Position numbers and translations under genes: made by a program. From DATKJS01 sp964551995 (lineage in GTDB: Bacteria > Acidobacteriota > Aminicenantia > Aminicenantales > Saccharicenantaceae), in the NCBI GenBank assembly GCA_964551995.1, contig CAZKFD010000032.1:251076-315075 (forward strand): a stretch of DNA of 64,000 nucleotides. Reading direction: 5' to 3'. Each line of letters starts with the position of its first letter. Position 1 is the first letter of the stretch. The notes under the pieces are model-generated. The model did not search any database, was not told where the DNA came from, and saw only the letters and a program-made list of their open reading frames with translations. Shown here one piece after another: positions 17,135 to 26,025 of this stretch.

Positions 17135-17395
17135 CTACGGCTTGTTCCTGAACCAGAGGAAGACCATCATCGGCACGCGGCCGTTCGTTGCGTCCGGCAC
17201 GACGTCGATGCGCTCGATGGTGACGCCGCCGTTCTTCCCGAGCCACTTGTTGATCTTCCCTTCCATCAGGTCGGGATAGTCCCGGATGATCTTGACCCTG
17301 AGAGAGGATTGGGCCTGAAGGCTCTGGGTCTTGGCGATGCTCGCCGGGAAGAGCATCAAGCTGAAGAACAGGATTACAACCGCCGCTTTCTTCAA
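17135..17395 (-). CDS. Small exported protein, unknown function
   Basis: An 86-residue protein with a clear signal peptide (1-22, MKKAAVVILFFSLMLFPAS) and a mature part of about 64 residues rich in hydrophobic and basic residues, ending FLWFRNKP. I know no matching family. Expression is supported by a near-consensus sigma-70 promoter 54 bp upstream. Confidence 0.65.
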   Translation of the reverse strand: MKKAAVVILFFSLMLFPASIAKTQSLQAQSSLRVKIIRDYPDLMEGKINKWLGKNGGVTIERIDVVPDATNGRVPMMVFLWFRNKP

Positions 17396-17448
17396 CTCTC
17401 ACGCCTTTTTTTCCGGTGATTCGCTCGGCGCTTACGCCTCGCGGACCG

Positions 17449-17477
17449 ATGATATTTACGGCGAGGCCCCGTGTCAA
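17449..17477 (-). promoter_or_regulatory. Sigma-70 promoter of the small exported protein
   Basis: -35 TTGACA (17477-17472), 17-bp spacer, -10 TATCAT (17454-17449). Predicted start about 17442, giving a leader of about 47 nt. It is divergent from the S9 promoter, with only about 25 bp between the two -35 boxes, so a shared regulator is possible. Confidence 0.8.
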
Positions 17478-17501
17478 TGGCGCGGAGCCCTGCCGGGGTC
17501 C

Positions 17502-17531
17502 TTGACTCCTGCCCGGGGGCGGGACTATCAT
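17502..17531 (+). promoter_or_regulatory. Sigma-70 promoter of the S9 peptidase
   Basis: -35 TTGACT (17502-17507), 18-bp GC-rich spacer, -10 TATCAT (17526-17531). The leader to the ATG at 17569 is about 30 nt. Confidence 0.75.
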
Positions 17532-17568
17532 CGGTCTCTATCGGGAAGCGGGCATCGAGAGGCTCATC

Positions 17569-19698
17569 ATGAACAAGAGGCTTTTCGTTTTCATCGTTTT
17601 TTCCCTCGTGCTGGCCGGCACCTCCCGGGCCGCCGGACGGGCGTTCACGATTGAAGACCTGTATCGCGTCAAGGGCGTCTCCGACCTTCAGGTCTCTCCG
17701 GACGGCCGCTGGGTCGCCTTCGTTGTGTCGACGACGGACCTGCCACGGGCGAAGCGGACGAGCCACGTCTGGATCATGCGCGCCGACGGCTCGGACGAGC
17801 GCCAGTTGACCCGTGGCGAGACCGGGGAGTCCGCGCCGCGGTTCTCGCCGGACGGCCGGTGGCTCTCCTTCGTCAGCCGCCGCGACGGCGAGGAGAATCT
17901 CTATCTCTTGTCGCTTGCGGGCGGCGAGGCGCGGCCGCTGACGCACCTGTCGACGGGCGTTTCGGAACCGGTCTGGGCGCCGGACGGCTCGGCCATCGCC
18001 TTCGCCTCGACCGTCTATCCCGAAAGCGGCGCCGACGACGCCGCGAACAGGAAGATCGACGAGACCTGGCACGCGGGGCCGCTGCGGGCCCACATGGCCG
18101 ATCAGTTGCTGTACCGCCACTGGACCGAATGGAAGGACGGCACGCGCACCCACATCCTTCTTGCGCGCGTTCCCGGCGGCGAGGTGCGCGACCTCACGCC
18201 CGGCGATTTCGACTCCCCTCCCTTTGAGCTCAGCGGCCCGGCGGGATACGCCTTCTCCCCGGACGGAAAGGAATTCGTGTACCAGTCCAATCATGACCCT
18301 CATCCCGAGTCGTCCACCAACAGCGACCTGTGGCTCATCTCCCTCGGGGACGCCGTGCCGCGGCCCGTCAACATCACAGCCTCCAACCCGGCTTACGACG
18401 GCAGCCCAAGGTTTTCCCCTGACGGAAGATCCATCGCCTACCGCCTCCAGGAGCAGCCGGACTACGAGTCGGACTTGTTTCGCCTCGCGCTCTACGACCG
18501 CTCCACGAGGAAATCCACCGTTCTGACCGAGTCGTTCCGCAACTGGATCGACGACTTCCGCTGGGCGGATGATTCCCGGTCCCTCATCTTCGAGGCGGAA
18601 GTCGAGGGGCGGACGCCGCTCTACCGTCTCGACGTCGGGTCCCGCGCTATCTCCGCCGTGCTCGCGGGCGCGACTATCGACGACTACGAGCTTCTGCCAG
18701 GCGGCCGGGAGATTGTCTTCATCCGGCGCTCCGTCGGCCAGCCCGCGGAGATCTACGCCGCGGCCGTCGATAATGGGAAAGCCTCGACGCCGCAGCCGCT
18801 GACCCATTTCAATGCGGAGCTGCGGCAGGAGGTCGACATCCGGCCTGCGGAGACGATGTGGGTGGAGGGCGCCGGCGGGGCGAAGATCGAGGTCTTCATC
18901 GTCAAGCCGCATGGTTTCGACCCGGCCCGGAAATATCCCCTGATCCTCAACGTCCACGGCGGGCCGCAGCAGCAGTGGGAAGACTCCTTCCGGGGCGACT
19001 GGCAGGTGTATCCCGGCGCCGGCTATGTCGTGGCCTTCGCCAACCCGCACGGTTCGACGGGATACGGACAGGCCTTCACGGCGGAGATCTCGGGCGATTA
19101 CGGCGGCGAGGTTTTCCAGGACCTGATGAAGGTGACCGACGCCCTCGAGAAGCTCCCCTATGTCGATGCCCGCCGGATGGGCGCCATGGGCTGGTCCTAC
19201 GGCGGCTACATGATGGACTGGTTCGAGGGGCACACGAAGCGATTCAAGGCCATCGCCTCCATGATGGGCCTCTACGACCTCCCCGCTTTCTACGGGGCCA
19301 CGGAGGAGCTGTGGTTCCCGGAGTGGGACCTGAAAGGACAGCCGTGGAGCTCGGATCTGTATCAGAAGTGGTCGCCTTCGAACGCGGTCAAGAATTTCCG
19401 GACGCCATGCCTCGTCATCTCCGGCGAGCGGGATTTCCGCGTGCCCTACACCCAGTCGCTTGAGTTTTTCACCGCGCTTCAAAAAATGAACGTCCCGTCC
19501 CGGCTGATCATTTATGCGAACGCCGGCCACTGGCCGAGCTGGTATGAGATGGCGCTGTACTACACGGCGCACCTGGAATGGTTCCACGAATATCTCAGCG
19601 GCGGCGAGCCGCCGTGGACGACGGAACAGTTTCTTCGCAACGCCGTGTTCGACCCCAAGACGGGCGCGCGGAGGTCCGAAAGCCCCGAAAAAAAATAG
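17569..19698 (+). CDS. Secreted S9-family peptidase (acylaminoacyl-peptidase/DPP-like)
   Basis: A 709-residue serine peptidase: signal peptide (1-22), an N-terminal PD40/WD-like propeller (about 40-400, repeated SPDG-R motifs), then an alpha/beta hydrolase domain. Catalytic triad: Ser543 in GWSYGGYM, Asp622 in GERDFRVP and His654 in AGHWPSW. It would release dipeptides or blocked N-terminal residues from peptides in the periplasm or outside the cell. The ATG follows a promoter at 17502-17531. The long antisense ORF opposite it is a shadow. Confidence 0.93.
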   Translation: MNKRLFVFIVFSLVLAGTSRAAGRAFTIEDLYRVKGVSDLQVSPDGRWVAFVVSTTDLPRAKRTSHVWIMRADGSDERQLTRGETGESAPRFSPDGRWLSFVSRRDGEENLYLLSLAGGEARPLTHLSTGVSEPVWAPDGSAIAFASTVYPESGADDAANRKIDETWHAGPLRAHMADQLLYRHWTEWKDGTRTHILLARVPGGEVRDLTPGDFDSPPFELSGPAGYAFSPDGKEFVYQSNHDPHPESSTNSDLWLISLGDAVPRPVNITASNPAYDGSPRFSPDGRSIAYRLQEQPDYESDLFRLALYDRSTRKSTVLTESFRNWIDDFRWADDSRSLIFEAEVEGRTPLYRLDVGSRAISAVLAGATIDDYELLPGGREIVFIRRSVGQPAEIYAAAVDNGKASTPQPLTHFNAELRQEVDIRPAETMWVEGAGGAKIEVFIVKPHGFDPARKYPLILNVHGGPQQQWEDSFRGDWQVYPGAGYVVAFANPHGSTGYGQAFTAEISGDYGGEVFQDLMKVTDALEKLPYVDARRMGAMGWSYGGYMMDWFEGHTKRFKAIASMMGLYDLPAFYGATEELWFPEWDLKGQPWSSDLYQKWSPSNAVKNFRTPCLVISGERDFRVPYTQSLEFFTALQKMNVPSRLIIYANAGHWPSWYEMALYYTAHLEWFHEYLSGGEPPWTTEQFLRNAVFDPKTGARRSESPEKK

Positions 19699-19793
19699 AA
19701 TCTCCGCGCCCCGGACGGGGATCGTTTGACTTCGCGCCGGGACGAGGGTATTTTGCGGGTGCCGAGAGGGATCCCCACGATGGGAAGAGTTTC

Positions 19794-20957
19794 ATGAGGG
19801 CGTATGTCCGCTTTTCCGGGTGCATCGGGAGCCTGGCCGCTCTGGCCGCCGCCGTCATCCGGCTCGCCGCGCCGCTTCCCGCGGGGCCGCCGGCGGGCCC
19901 GGGCGCCGGACAGGCGGGCCTGCGCACCGGCCGGGACGTCTTTCTCTATGCCTGCGTTGTCTGCCACGGCGCTGACGGGAAGGGCGCCTCGAGGAGCGTC
20001 GTCGGGTTCGACGAGCCGCTCCCGGACTTCACCAAGCCCGCCTTCACGACGGCGGAGCCGAACAGCGACTGGGAGGCGATCATCCACATGGGCGGCCGCG
20101 TCCGCGGTTTTCCGGAGTTGATGCCGGCTTTCGGGGGCGTGCTGTCGGATGAAGAGATCCGCCTCGTCGTGGAGTATCTCCGGGGCTTCAATCCGGAGGC
20201 GGGCTGGCCTCGGGGGGAGCTCAACTTCCCTCGCGCCTTCTTCACCGAAAAGGCCTTCCCCGAAAACGAGCTCGTTTTCGCCGCCTCCGGCGCCGACCAG
20301 TTCGGTACGATCACGGGGCAGGTCTTCTACGAGCAGAGGATCGGAGCCGGAAGCCAGTACGAGATCCTGGTGCCGTTCGGCTGGAGCCGCGCCCGCCCGG
20401 CCGCCCCGGGGCAGGGCGCTGATTGGGTGTCGAGCCTGGGCGACGTGTCCGCGGCCTTCAAAACCGTCATCTTTCACAACCTGGAGCGCAGGTCGATCCT
20501 CAGCGCCGGGGCCGAGATAACGGTGCCCACCGGGAACGAGGCCTCCGGGTTCGGGACCGGCACTTTCATCGCCGAGCCTTTCGTCCTCTACGGTCAGGCC
20601 CTTCCGGCCGGGTTCTTCCTTCAGGGGCAGACCGGCGCGGAGCTGCCCTTCCGGACCTCCAAAGCGCCGAGCGAAGCCTATCTGAGGATCGGGCTGGGCC
20701 GGAGTTTCGTCGAAGACCGGTGGGGGCGCGTCTGGTCCCCGATGGTCGAGCTCCTCGCGGCCCGGGAGCTTGCGAGCGGCGGGGAGACGACCTGGAACAT
20801 CGTGCCCCAGCTCCACGTTACTCTCAGCAAGAGACGTCACGTCATGTTCGATATCGGAGCCCGTATTCCCATGAACAGCGCCGCCGGGCGGAACGTCGAG
20901 TTCCTGGCCTGCGTTCTCTGGGACTGGTTCGACGGCGGACTCTTCGAAGGGTGGTAG
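19794..20957 (+). CDS. Monoheme cytochrome c fused to a predicted outer-membrane beta-barrel
   Basis: A 387-residue protein. A signal peptide is followed by a class I cytochrome c domain (about 40-140) with CVVCH heme site and a distal Met candidate in the HMGGRVRGFPELMPAF stretch. Residues about 165-387 look like amphipathic beta strands alternating with Gly/Asn turns, and the chain ends in an aromatic (EGW), as outer-membrane barrels do. ATG 19794 is chosen because it begins the signal peptide; the upstream open frame overlaps the S9 gene. The stop is 4 bp before the pentaheme gene, so the two are one unit. Electron transfer across or at the outer membrane is an inference. Confidence 0.75.
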   Translation: MRAYVRFSGCIGSLAALAAAVIRLAAPLPAGPPAGPGAGQAGLRTGRDVFLYACVVCHGADGKGASRSVVGFDEPLPDFTKPAFTTAEPNSDWEAIIHMGGRVRGFPELMPAFGGVLSDEEIRLVVEYLRGFNPEAGWPRGELNFPRAFFTEKAFPENELVFAASGADQFGTITGQVFYEQRIGAGSQYEILVPFGWSRARPAAPGQGADWVSSLGDVSAAFKTVIFHNLERRSILSAGAEITVPTGNEASGFGTGTFIAEPFVLYGQALPAGFFLQGQTGAELPFRTSKAPSEAYLRIGLGRSFVEDRWGRVWSPMVELLAARELASGGETTWNIVPQLHVTLSKRRHVMFDIGARIPMNSAAGRNVEFLACVLWDWFDGGLFEGW

Positions 20958-20961
20958 AACG

Positions 20962-22662
20962 ATGACGCGCCGCACGGTGACCGTCCTCATTGCCGGCCTC
21001 GCTTTGACCGTCGCGGCCGCCCCGAAGCTGCCTCGGCTCTTTCTCACATCGGACCGGTGCGTCGCCTGCCACAATGGAATCGTGACCCCGTCGGGAGAGG
21101 ACGTCTCGATCGGCACGGCCTGGGGCACGACCATGATGGCCAACTCCTCGCGCGACCCGTACTGGCAGGCCTCGATCCGGCGTGAAACCCTGGAGCACGC
21201 GCCGGCCGGAGCGGAGATTGAGAACGAGTGCGCCGCCTGCCACATGCCCATGGCCCGCACCGACGCCGTGGCCCGGGGGATGATTGGCCGGGTCTTCGCC
21301 CATCTCCCCGTCTACCGGCTGAAGACCGAGGCGGACGCGCTGGCGGCCGACGGCGTGTCCTGCTCCATGTGCCACCAAGTCCGCGCCGACAAGCTCGGCA
21401 CGCGCGCGAGCTTCACGGCGGGCTTCGTCGTGGACACGACGACGGCGGCCGGGAAACGGCGCGAATTCGGGCCTTTCGACACGGACGAGGGCCGGGCGGG
21501 CCTCATGCTCTCTTCGACCGGGTTCCGCCCGGATAAGGCCGATCACGTCCGGAGCTCCGAGCTTTGCGCCACTTGCCACACCCTCTATACGCACGCGCTC
21601 GACGACAGGTCGGAAGTCGTCGGGATGCTGCCCGAGCAGGTGCCCTACCTCGAATGGCGGCACAGCGCCTACTCGGACGACCGGTCGTGCCAGTCCTGCC
21701 ACATGCCGGCCGTCGACGGCGAGACTCCGATCACGGGGATCGTTGGCCGGCCCCGCGACGGCTTTGCGCGGCACGTTTTCGTCGGCGGGAATTTCCTCAT
21801 CCAGCGGCTTCTCGGCCTGTATCGCGCCCCTCTCGGAGTGAACGCGCCCTCTCCAGACCTGGAAGGAGCGGCGCTCCGCACCGTCTCGCATCTCGAGGGC
21901 GAGGCGGCGGAGATCTCGTTCGGAAACGCCGTGGTCTCCAACGACGTCCTCCTCATTGACGTCTCCGTGGCGAACCTGGCCGGCCACAAGCTGCCGACGG
22001 CCTACCCTTCGCGCCGGGCCTGGATCCATTTCACGGTCCGCGACGGCTCCGGAAAGGTCGTCTTCGAGTCCGGGCGCCTGAACGCCGACGGCTCGATCGA
22101 GGGCAACGTCAACGACGCGGATGGCTCCCGTTTCGAACCGCATCACGCCGAGATCCGCCGGGCCGAGGACGTCCAGATCTACGAGGGGATCCTGGCGGAC
22201 CCGAAGGAGCAGGTGACGACCGTGCTGCTGGCGGCCTCCCACTACGTCAAGGACAACCGGCTCCTGCCAGCCGGCTTCGACAAGGCCACGGCGGAGCCGG
22301 ACATCGCCCCGAAGGGCGCGGCCGCGGGGGACGCGGATTTCACGGGGGGAAGCGACCGGGTCCGCTACGAAGTGAAGACCGGCGGCGCGGCCGGTCCTTT
22401 CGAAGTCCTGGCCGAACTCCTCTACCAGCCCATCTCCTACCGCTGGGCGCACAACCTCGAGCTCCGGCCGTCGGCCGAAGGCGACCGCTTCCTGTCCTAT
22501 TACAAGGCCATGCCCATCCGCTCCGCCGTCCTGTCGCGCGCCCGGACCGTCGTGGGGCAGGGCCGAGCCGGGTTTTCCCCGCGACGGCATTTTCCGCCTT
22601 CCGTTCCATCCGTTGTCCGTCCGGGCCCGGCCGGAGCAGGGGAGGACCGGGCTTGCGATTGA
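20962..22662 (+). CDS. Pentaheme c-type cytochrome
   Basis: A 566-residue exported protein with five CxxCH sites: CVACH (C33), CAACH (C90), CSMCH (about 134), CATCH (about 196) and CQSCH (about 235). A C-terminal beta domain carries GHKLPTAYPSRRAWI, a feature of a family of periplasmic multiheme proteins with an Ig-like end. The last about 35 residues (after SAVLSRART) are Pro/Arg/Gly-rich and unlike the family, which may mean a frameshift or lost stop near the 3' end. It forms a transcription unit with the cytochrome/barrel gene and is probably its redox partner. Confidence 0.85.
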   Translation: MTRRTVTVLIAGLALTVAAAPKLPRLFLTSDRCVACHNGIVTPSGEDVSIGTAWGTTMMANSSRDPYWQASIRRETLEHAPAGAEIENECAACHMPMARTDAVARGMIGRVFAHLPVYRLKTEADALAADGVSCSMCHQVRADKLGTRASFTAGFVVDTTTAAGKRREFGPFDTDEGRAGLMLSSTGFRPDKADHVRSSELCATCHTLYTHALDDRSEVVGMLPEQVPYLEWRHSAYSDDRSCQSCHMPAVDGETPITGIVGRPRDGFARHVFVGGNFLIQRLLGLYRAPLGVNAPSPDLEGAALRTVSHLEGEAAEISFGNAVVSNDVLLIDVSVANLAGHKLPTAYPSRRAWIHFTVRDGSGKVVFESGRLNADGSIEGNVNDADGSRFEPHHAEIRRAEDVQIYEGILADPKEQVTTVLLAASHYVKDNRLLPAGFDKATAEPDIAPKGAAAGDADFTGGSDRVRYEVKTGGAAGPFEVLAELLYQPISYRWAHNLELRPSAEGDRFLSYYKAMPIRSAVLSRARTVVGQGRAGFSPRRHFPPSVPSVVRPGPAGAGEDRACD

Positions 22663-22726
22663 CGCCTCGGATATGATAGAAACAGCTGGGCTTCCGGTGA
22701 ATTCGCGGACGTCAGGAGAAATGCCG

Positions 22727-23209
22727 ATGACGACTCTATATAAGGCGTCGGCCGGCCTCGGTTTTAGCGTCATCCTCGCGGCCTCCTTCGCCGCCGCCCA
22801 GCCGACACGGCCCTGCTGTAAGTCCCCGGGGATCACACCCTCCGGCCCCCAGGCTCAGGCGCCCGAGTTCAAGGACCTCCCGTCGCCCGGGCAGAAGTGC
22901 TGGATCGGCGAAGTCAACTACTTCATCTACGGGTTCGACAAGGCGCCCGGCATGGGGACCGCCGTCCTCAGGGTGAGCCTTTTCGGCAAGGACGGGAAGC
23001 GGGGTTCGGACCTCGATATCACGGGCCGGTCCGACATGCCGTCCATGCGGGGGGCCCATGATTCTGGAGAGGTGCCTCTCAAACTCGACGCCAAGGGGGA
23101 CTATATCCTTCCGGTCGCGGTCGTCATGCCAGGGGAATGGGAGGTCCGGCTGACGTTCTCCCGGACGAGAATCGTCGTTTTCCGGGGCCGTCTGACCTTC
23201 AACGTCTGA
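22727..23209 (+). CDS. Exported YtkA-like domain protein
   Basis: A 160-residue protein with a signal peptide (about 1-23) and a C-terminal YtkA/FixH-like immunoglobulin fold (about 75-160; pattern SDMPSMRGAHDSGE then GDYILPVAVVMPGEWEVRL). Early CC and CW cysteines (PCCKSPG, QKCWIGE) might bind metal or form disulfides. YtkA-like proteins often sit near copper or cytochrome oxidase functions, which fits the two cytochrome genes just upstream. AGGAGA is 7 bp before ATG 22727; the ATG at 22721 is too close. Confidence 0.7.
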   Translation: MTTLYKASAGLGFSVILAASFAAAQPTRPCCKSPGITPSGPQAQAPEFKDLPSPGQKCWIGEVNYFIYGFDKAPGMGTAVLRVSLFGKDGKRGSDLDITGRSDMPSMRGAHDSGEVPLKLDAKGDYILPVAVVMPGEWEVRLTFSRTRIVVFRGRLTFNV

Positions 23210-23253
23210 TCCTCCCGGTCTTTGCGTCCCCGCCGTCGGCGGCGAAAGTCTTC

Positions 23254-23282
23254 TTGACAGGGGGGGAGCGGGATTCTAAAAT
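23254..23282 (+). promoter_or_regulatory. Sigma-70 promoter of the acyl-CoA synthetase gene
   Basis: Perfect -35 TTGACA (23254-23259), 17-bp spacer, -10 TAAAAT (23277-23282); the ATG is 28 bp further on. Confidence 0.85.
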
Positions 23283-23309
23283 CAGGGCGCTTTCCCGGTG
23301 GAGGGTGAT

Positions 23310-25115
23310 ATGGTCACGACCCTGGCGCAGATTCCGGCCAACACGATCCAGTCGTATCCCAAGGACGGGCTCCTGCTCGTCAAAAAGGAGGGGCGCTACA
23401 CCCCGGTTTCCACGCGGGAGTTCGTCGACCGGATCCGGCGGCTGTGCCTGGGCCTGCAATCCATCGGTTTCCGGGCGGGGGACAAGCTCTGCCTCCTTTC
23501 CGAAAACCGGCCCGAATGGACGATGACGGACTTCGCCGCCCTGTGCGCCGGCGGCCTGACCGTCCCGATCTACACGACCCTGGTGTCCGAGCAGGTCCGC
23601 TACATCATCGACGATTCCGACGCGGTGATCGTTGTCGTTTCGAACGCCGAGCAGTGGAAGAAGATCGAACCGCTGCGGGCCGGTCTGAACAAGGTCGCTC
23701 ACTATGTCCTCGTCGACGGCCCGGCCCCCGCCGGGGCGATGTCCCTTGCCGATCTCGAGGAGAAGGGGAGAGCCCTCGACGCCGCGCACCCCGGCCTGTT
23801 CGACGAGCTCGTCGCCCGGGTCAAGCCCGGCGACCCGGCCTCCCTGATCTACACCTCGGGAACGACGGGCGTCCCGAAGGGCGTCATCCTTGCCCACGAC
23901 AACTTCATGAGCAACATCAAAACGGTCCGCACGATCATCGAGTTCACGGAGAGAGACGTCTGCCTGTCGTTCCTCCCCCTCTCTCATGTCCTCGAGCGGA
24001 TGGTTACCTTCACGTATATCTATGCCGGCTGCACGATCGCCTACGCCGAAAGCGTCGAGTCTGTCGCCCAGAACCTCCTCGAGGTCCGTCCCCATATCAT
24101 GGTCAGCGTGCCGCGCGTCTTCGAGAAGATCTATACGAAGGTCATGGACCAGGTCCTCGTCAGCTCCGCCCTGCGGCGGAGGGTCTTTTTCTGGGCCGTC
24201 AAGGTCGGCCGGCGCTGCGGCGCGCGGAAACTGGCCGGCCGGCCGGTCCCGGCCGGGCTCCGGCTCCGGCGGGCGGTGGCGCAAAAGCTCGTCTTTTCGA
24301 AAATCATCTCCCGCACGGGCGGCCGGGTCCGGTTTTTCGTCTCGGGCGGCGCGCCCCTGTCCAAGGAGATCGCCGAGTTCTTCTACGCCATGGGGCTGGT
24401 CGTCCTCGAGGGATACGGGCTGACCGAGACCTCGCCCGTACTCTCCGTCAACACCTTCGAGGCCCTCAAGTTCGGGACCGTGGGCCGGCCCATCCCCGGG
24501 GTCGAGATCCGCATCGCCCCGGACGGCGAGATCCTGGCCCGCGGCCCGAACATCATGAAGGGCTACTACAAAAAGGAGGCCGAGACCCGCGAAGTCTTCG
24601 AGGACGGCTGGTTCCACACGGGCGACATCGGTCACCTGGACGAAGACGGCTTCCTCGTGATCACGGACCGTAAAAAGGACCTCATCGTGACCTCGGGCGG
24701 GAAGAACGTCGCTCCCCAGCCCATCGAAAACCTGCTCAAGCTGAGCCCGTACATCGCCAACGCGGTCGTGGTCGGCGACCGGAAGCGCTTTGTCTCGGCC
24801 CTGGTCGTCCCCGAGTTCGAGAAGCTCGAGGCCTACGCCCGGTCGCGTCAGCTCGCCTTCCGGGACCGCGACGAGCTCGTCCGTGACGCCCGGATCGTCG
24901 ACTTCATGAGGGAGGAGATCGAGAGGGTGACGCCTCTCCTCGCCTCCTACGAGCGGATCAAGAAGTTCGCCCTTCTCGGCCGCGACTTCGAGCTTGAAAA
25001 AGGGGAGATCACACCTTCGCTTAAGGTCCGCCGGGCCATCGTCGAAGGGAAATATCTGGACCTGATCGAGTCCATGTACGTCGAAGAGGCGGGGGACAGC
25101 CGGAACGGCGGGTGA
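23310..25115 (+). CDS. Long-chain acyl-CoA synthetase (AMP-forming)
   Basis: A 601-residue ANL-superfamily enzyme that activates fatty acids to acyl-AMP and then acyl-CoA. Signatures: P-loop-like LIYTSGTTGVPKG, GYGLTETSP, and the hinge TGDIGHLDEDGFLVITDR with KKDLIVTSGGKNVAP. It resembles the FAA/FadD15-type synthetases, which have the large insert around RVFEKIYTKVMDQ. ATG 23310 is preferred to GTG 23298, as GGAGG lies just before it. Monocistronic with its own strong promoter. Confidence 0.93.
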   Translation: MVTTLAQIPANTIQSYPKDGLLLVKKEGRYTPVSTREFVDRIRRLCLGLQSIGFRAGDKLCLLSENRPEWTMTDFAALCAGGLTVPIYTTLVSEQVRYIIDDSDAVIVVVSNAEQWKKIEPLRAGLNKVAHYVLVDGPAPAGAMSLADLEEKGRALDAAHPGLFDELVARVKPGDPASLIYTSGTTGVPKGVILAHDNFMSNIKTVRTIIEFTERDVCLSFLPLSHVLERMVTFTYIYAGCTIAYAESVESVAQNLLEVRPHIMVSVPRVFEKIYTKVMDQVLVSSALRRRVFFWAVKVGRRCGARKLAGRPVPAGLRLRRAVAQKLVFSKIISRTGGRVRFFVSGGAPLSKEIAEFFYAMGLVVLEGYGLTETSPVLSVNTFEALKFGTVGRPIPGVEIRIAPDGEILARGPNIMKGYYKKEAETREVFEDGWFHTGDIGHLDEDGFLVITDRKKDLIVTSGGKNVAPQPIENLLKLSPYIANAVVVGDRKRFVSALVVPEFEKLEAYARSRQLAFRDRDELVRDARIVDFMREEIERVTPLLASYERIKKFALLGRDFELEKGEITPSLKVRRAIVEGKYLDLIESMYVEEAGDSRNGG

Positions 25116-25130
25116 GGACCGCCGCCCCCC

Positions 25131-25859
25131 TCATTCGGTCTTGGGCGGTTCGGGCTTAGCCGGCCAGTAGAGGACCCGGCCGCAGTTCTCGCAGAGGATG
25201 ATCTTGCTCTTGTCCCGGATCTCGTTCAGCATCTGGGGCCGGATGCGCATGTGGCACATGGCGCAGAAATCGCCCAGGACGGGGGAGAGGGCGATGCCGC
25301 CCTTCTTGAGCGAGATGGCCTCATAGAGCCTCATGACGTCGGGGGGGATCAGCGGCAGGATAACCTTTCTTTCCTCGGAGAGCTTGGCCCGCCTCTCCTC
25401 CATTTCCTTCGCCTTCTGCTCCAGGGCCCGCTTTTCCTTCAGATGGTTCTGCTCCTCCTGGCCCCGCTTAAGGGCCGCCACCCGGATCTCCTCCTCGATG
25501 TCGTCGGCGACGAGCATCTCGGCGATGATCTCCTCCTCGATGTCGTCGACTTTGTGCTGGGACTCCTCGATCTCCCTGAGGAGCGACGTGTACTCCTTGT
25601 TGGTCTTGACGTCGTTCAGCTGGCGCTTGTATTTCGCGATCTGGCCCTTGATGTCCTTGACTTCGGCCTCGAGATCGCGCCGCTTCTTCTGGTTATGGGC
25701 CATCTTCTCCTTGGCCTCGGCGACGGCCTGGGAGCCGGCCTGGATCTTCCGGTCGATGTCCTGGGAGACGCGGGGGATGCCCTCGAGGATGGCCGTGAGG
25801 TTGTGAATCTCTGAATCCAGATGCTGGAGCTGGATGACTTGGTCGAAGTCGATATCCAC
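25131..25859 (-). CDS. Coiled-coil protein with C4-type zinc ribbon
   Basis: A 242-residue protein: a long antiparallel coiled coil (about 10-175, rich in Glu/Lys heptads) followed by a zinc ribbon with CAMC and, about 24 residues later, CENC. This is the conserved COG1579-type family, suspected to act in nucleic-acid or protein scaffolding but without a settled function. It starts with GTG at 25859 and lies 31 bp downstream of the tRNA gene on the same strand with no obvious promoter between, so it may be read from the tRNA promoter. Confidence 0.88.
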   Translation of the reverse strand: MDIDFDQVIQLQHLDSEIHNLTAILEGIPRVSQDIDRKIQAGSQAVAEAKEKMAHNQKKRRDLEAEVKDIKGQIAKYKRQLNDVKTNKEYTSLLREIEESQHKVDDIEEEIIAEMLVADDIEEEIRVAALKRGQEEQNHLKEKRALEQKAKEMEERRAKLSEERKVILPLIPPDVMRLYEAISLKKGGIALSPVLGDFCAMCHMRIRPQMLNEIRDKSKIILCENCGRVLYWPAKPEPPKTE

Positions 25860-25889
25860 GATCTTTCTGCCCTCGGCCTCTCTGTCCGG

Positions 25890-25961
25890 TGGGCCTACCA
25901 GGATTCGAACCTGGGACCTGCCGGTTATGAGCCGGTGGCTCTACCACTGAGCTATAGGCCC
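25890..25961 (-). tRNA. tRNA with CAU anticodon, probably tRNA-Ile2 (lysidine type) or elongator Met
   Basis: Complete cloverleaf on the minus strand: acceptor GGGCCTA/TAGGCCC, D arm GCTC...GAGC, anticodon loop CTCATAA (anticodon CAU at 25929-25927), T arm CCAGG-TTCGAAT-CCTGG, discriminator A. Length 72 nt; CCA is not encoded (ACCG). It is not the initiator, as it lacks the unpaired 1-72 start and the GGG/CCC anticodon stem. The GGGCCTATAGCTC acceptor/D arm resembles bacterial tRNA-Ile, favouring tRNA-Ile2 read by TilS. One mismatch (A-C) closes the anticodon stem top. Confidence 0.92.
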
Positions 25962-25971
25962 TTAGCCACCC

Positions 25972-26000
25972 TTTATAACAAAATCCCGAACACGCGTCAA
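25972..26000 (-). promoter_or_regulatory. Sigma-70 promoter of the tRNA gene
   Basis: -35 TTGACG (26000-25995), 17-bp spacer, -10 TATAAA (25977-25972). The tRNA begins 11 bp past the -10, so the 5' leader is only a few nucleotides. Confidence 0.85.
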
Positions 26001-26025
26001 TTCAGCGTATTGACTCGAGCAAAAT

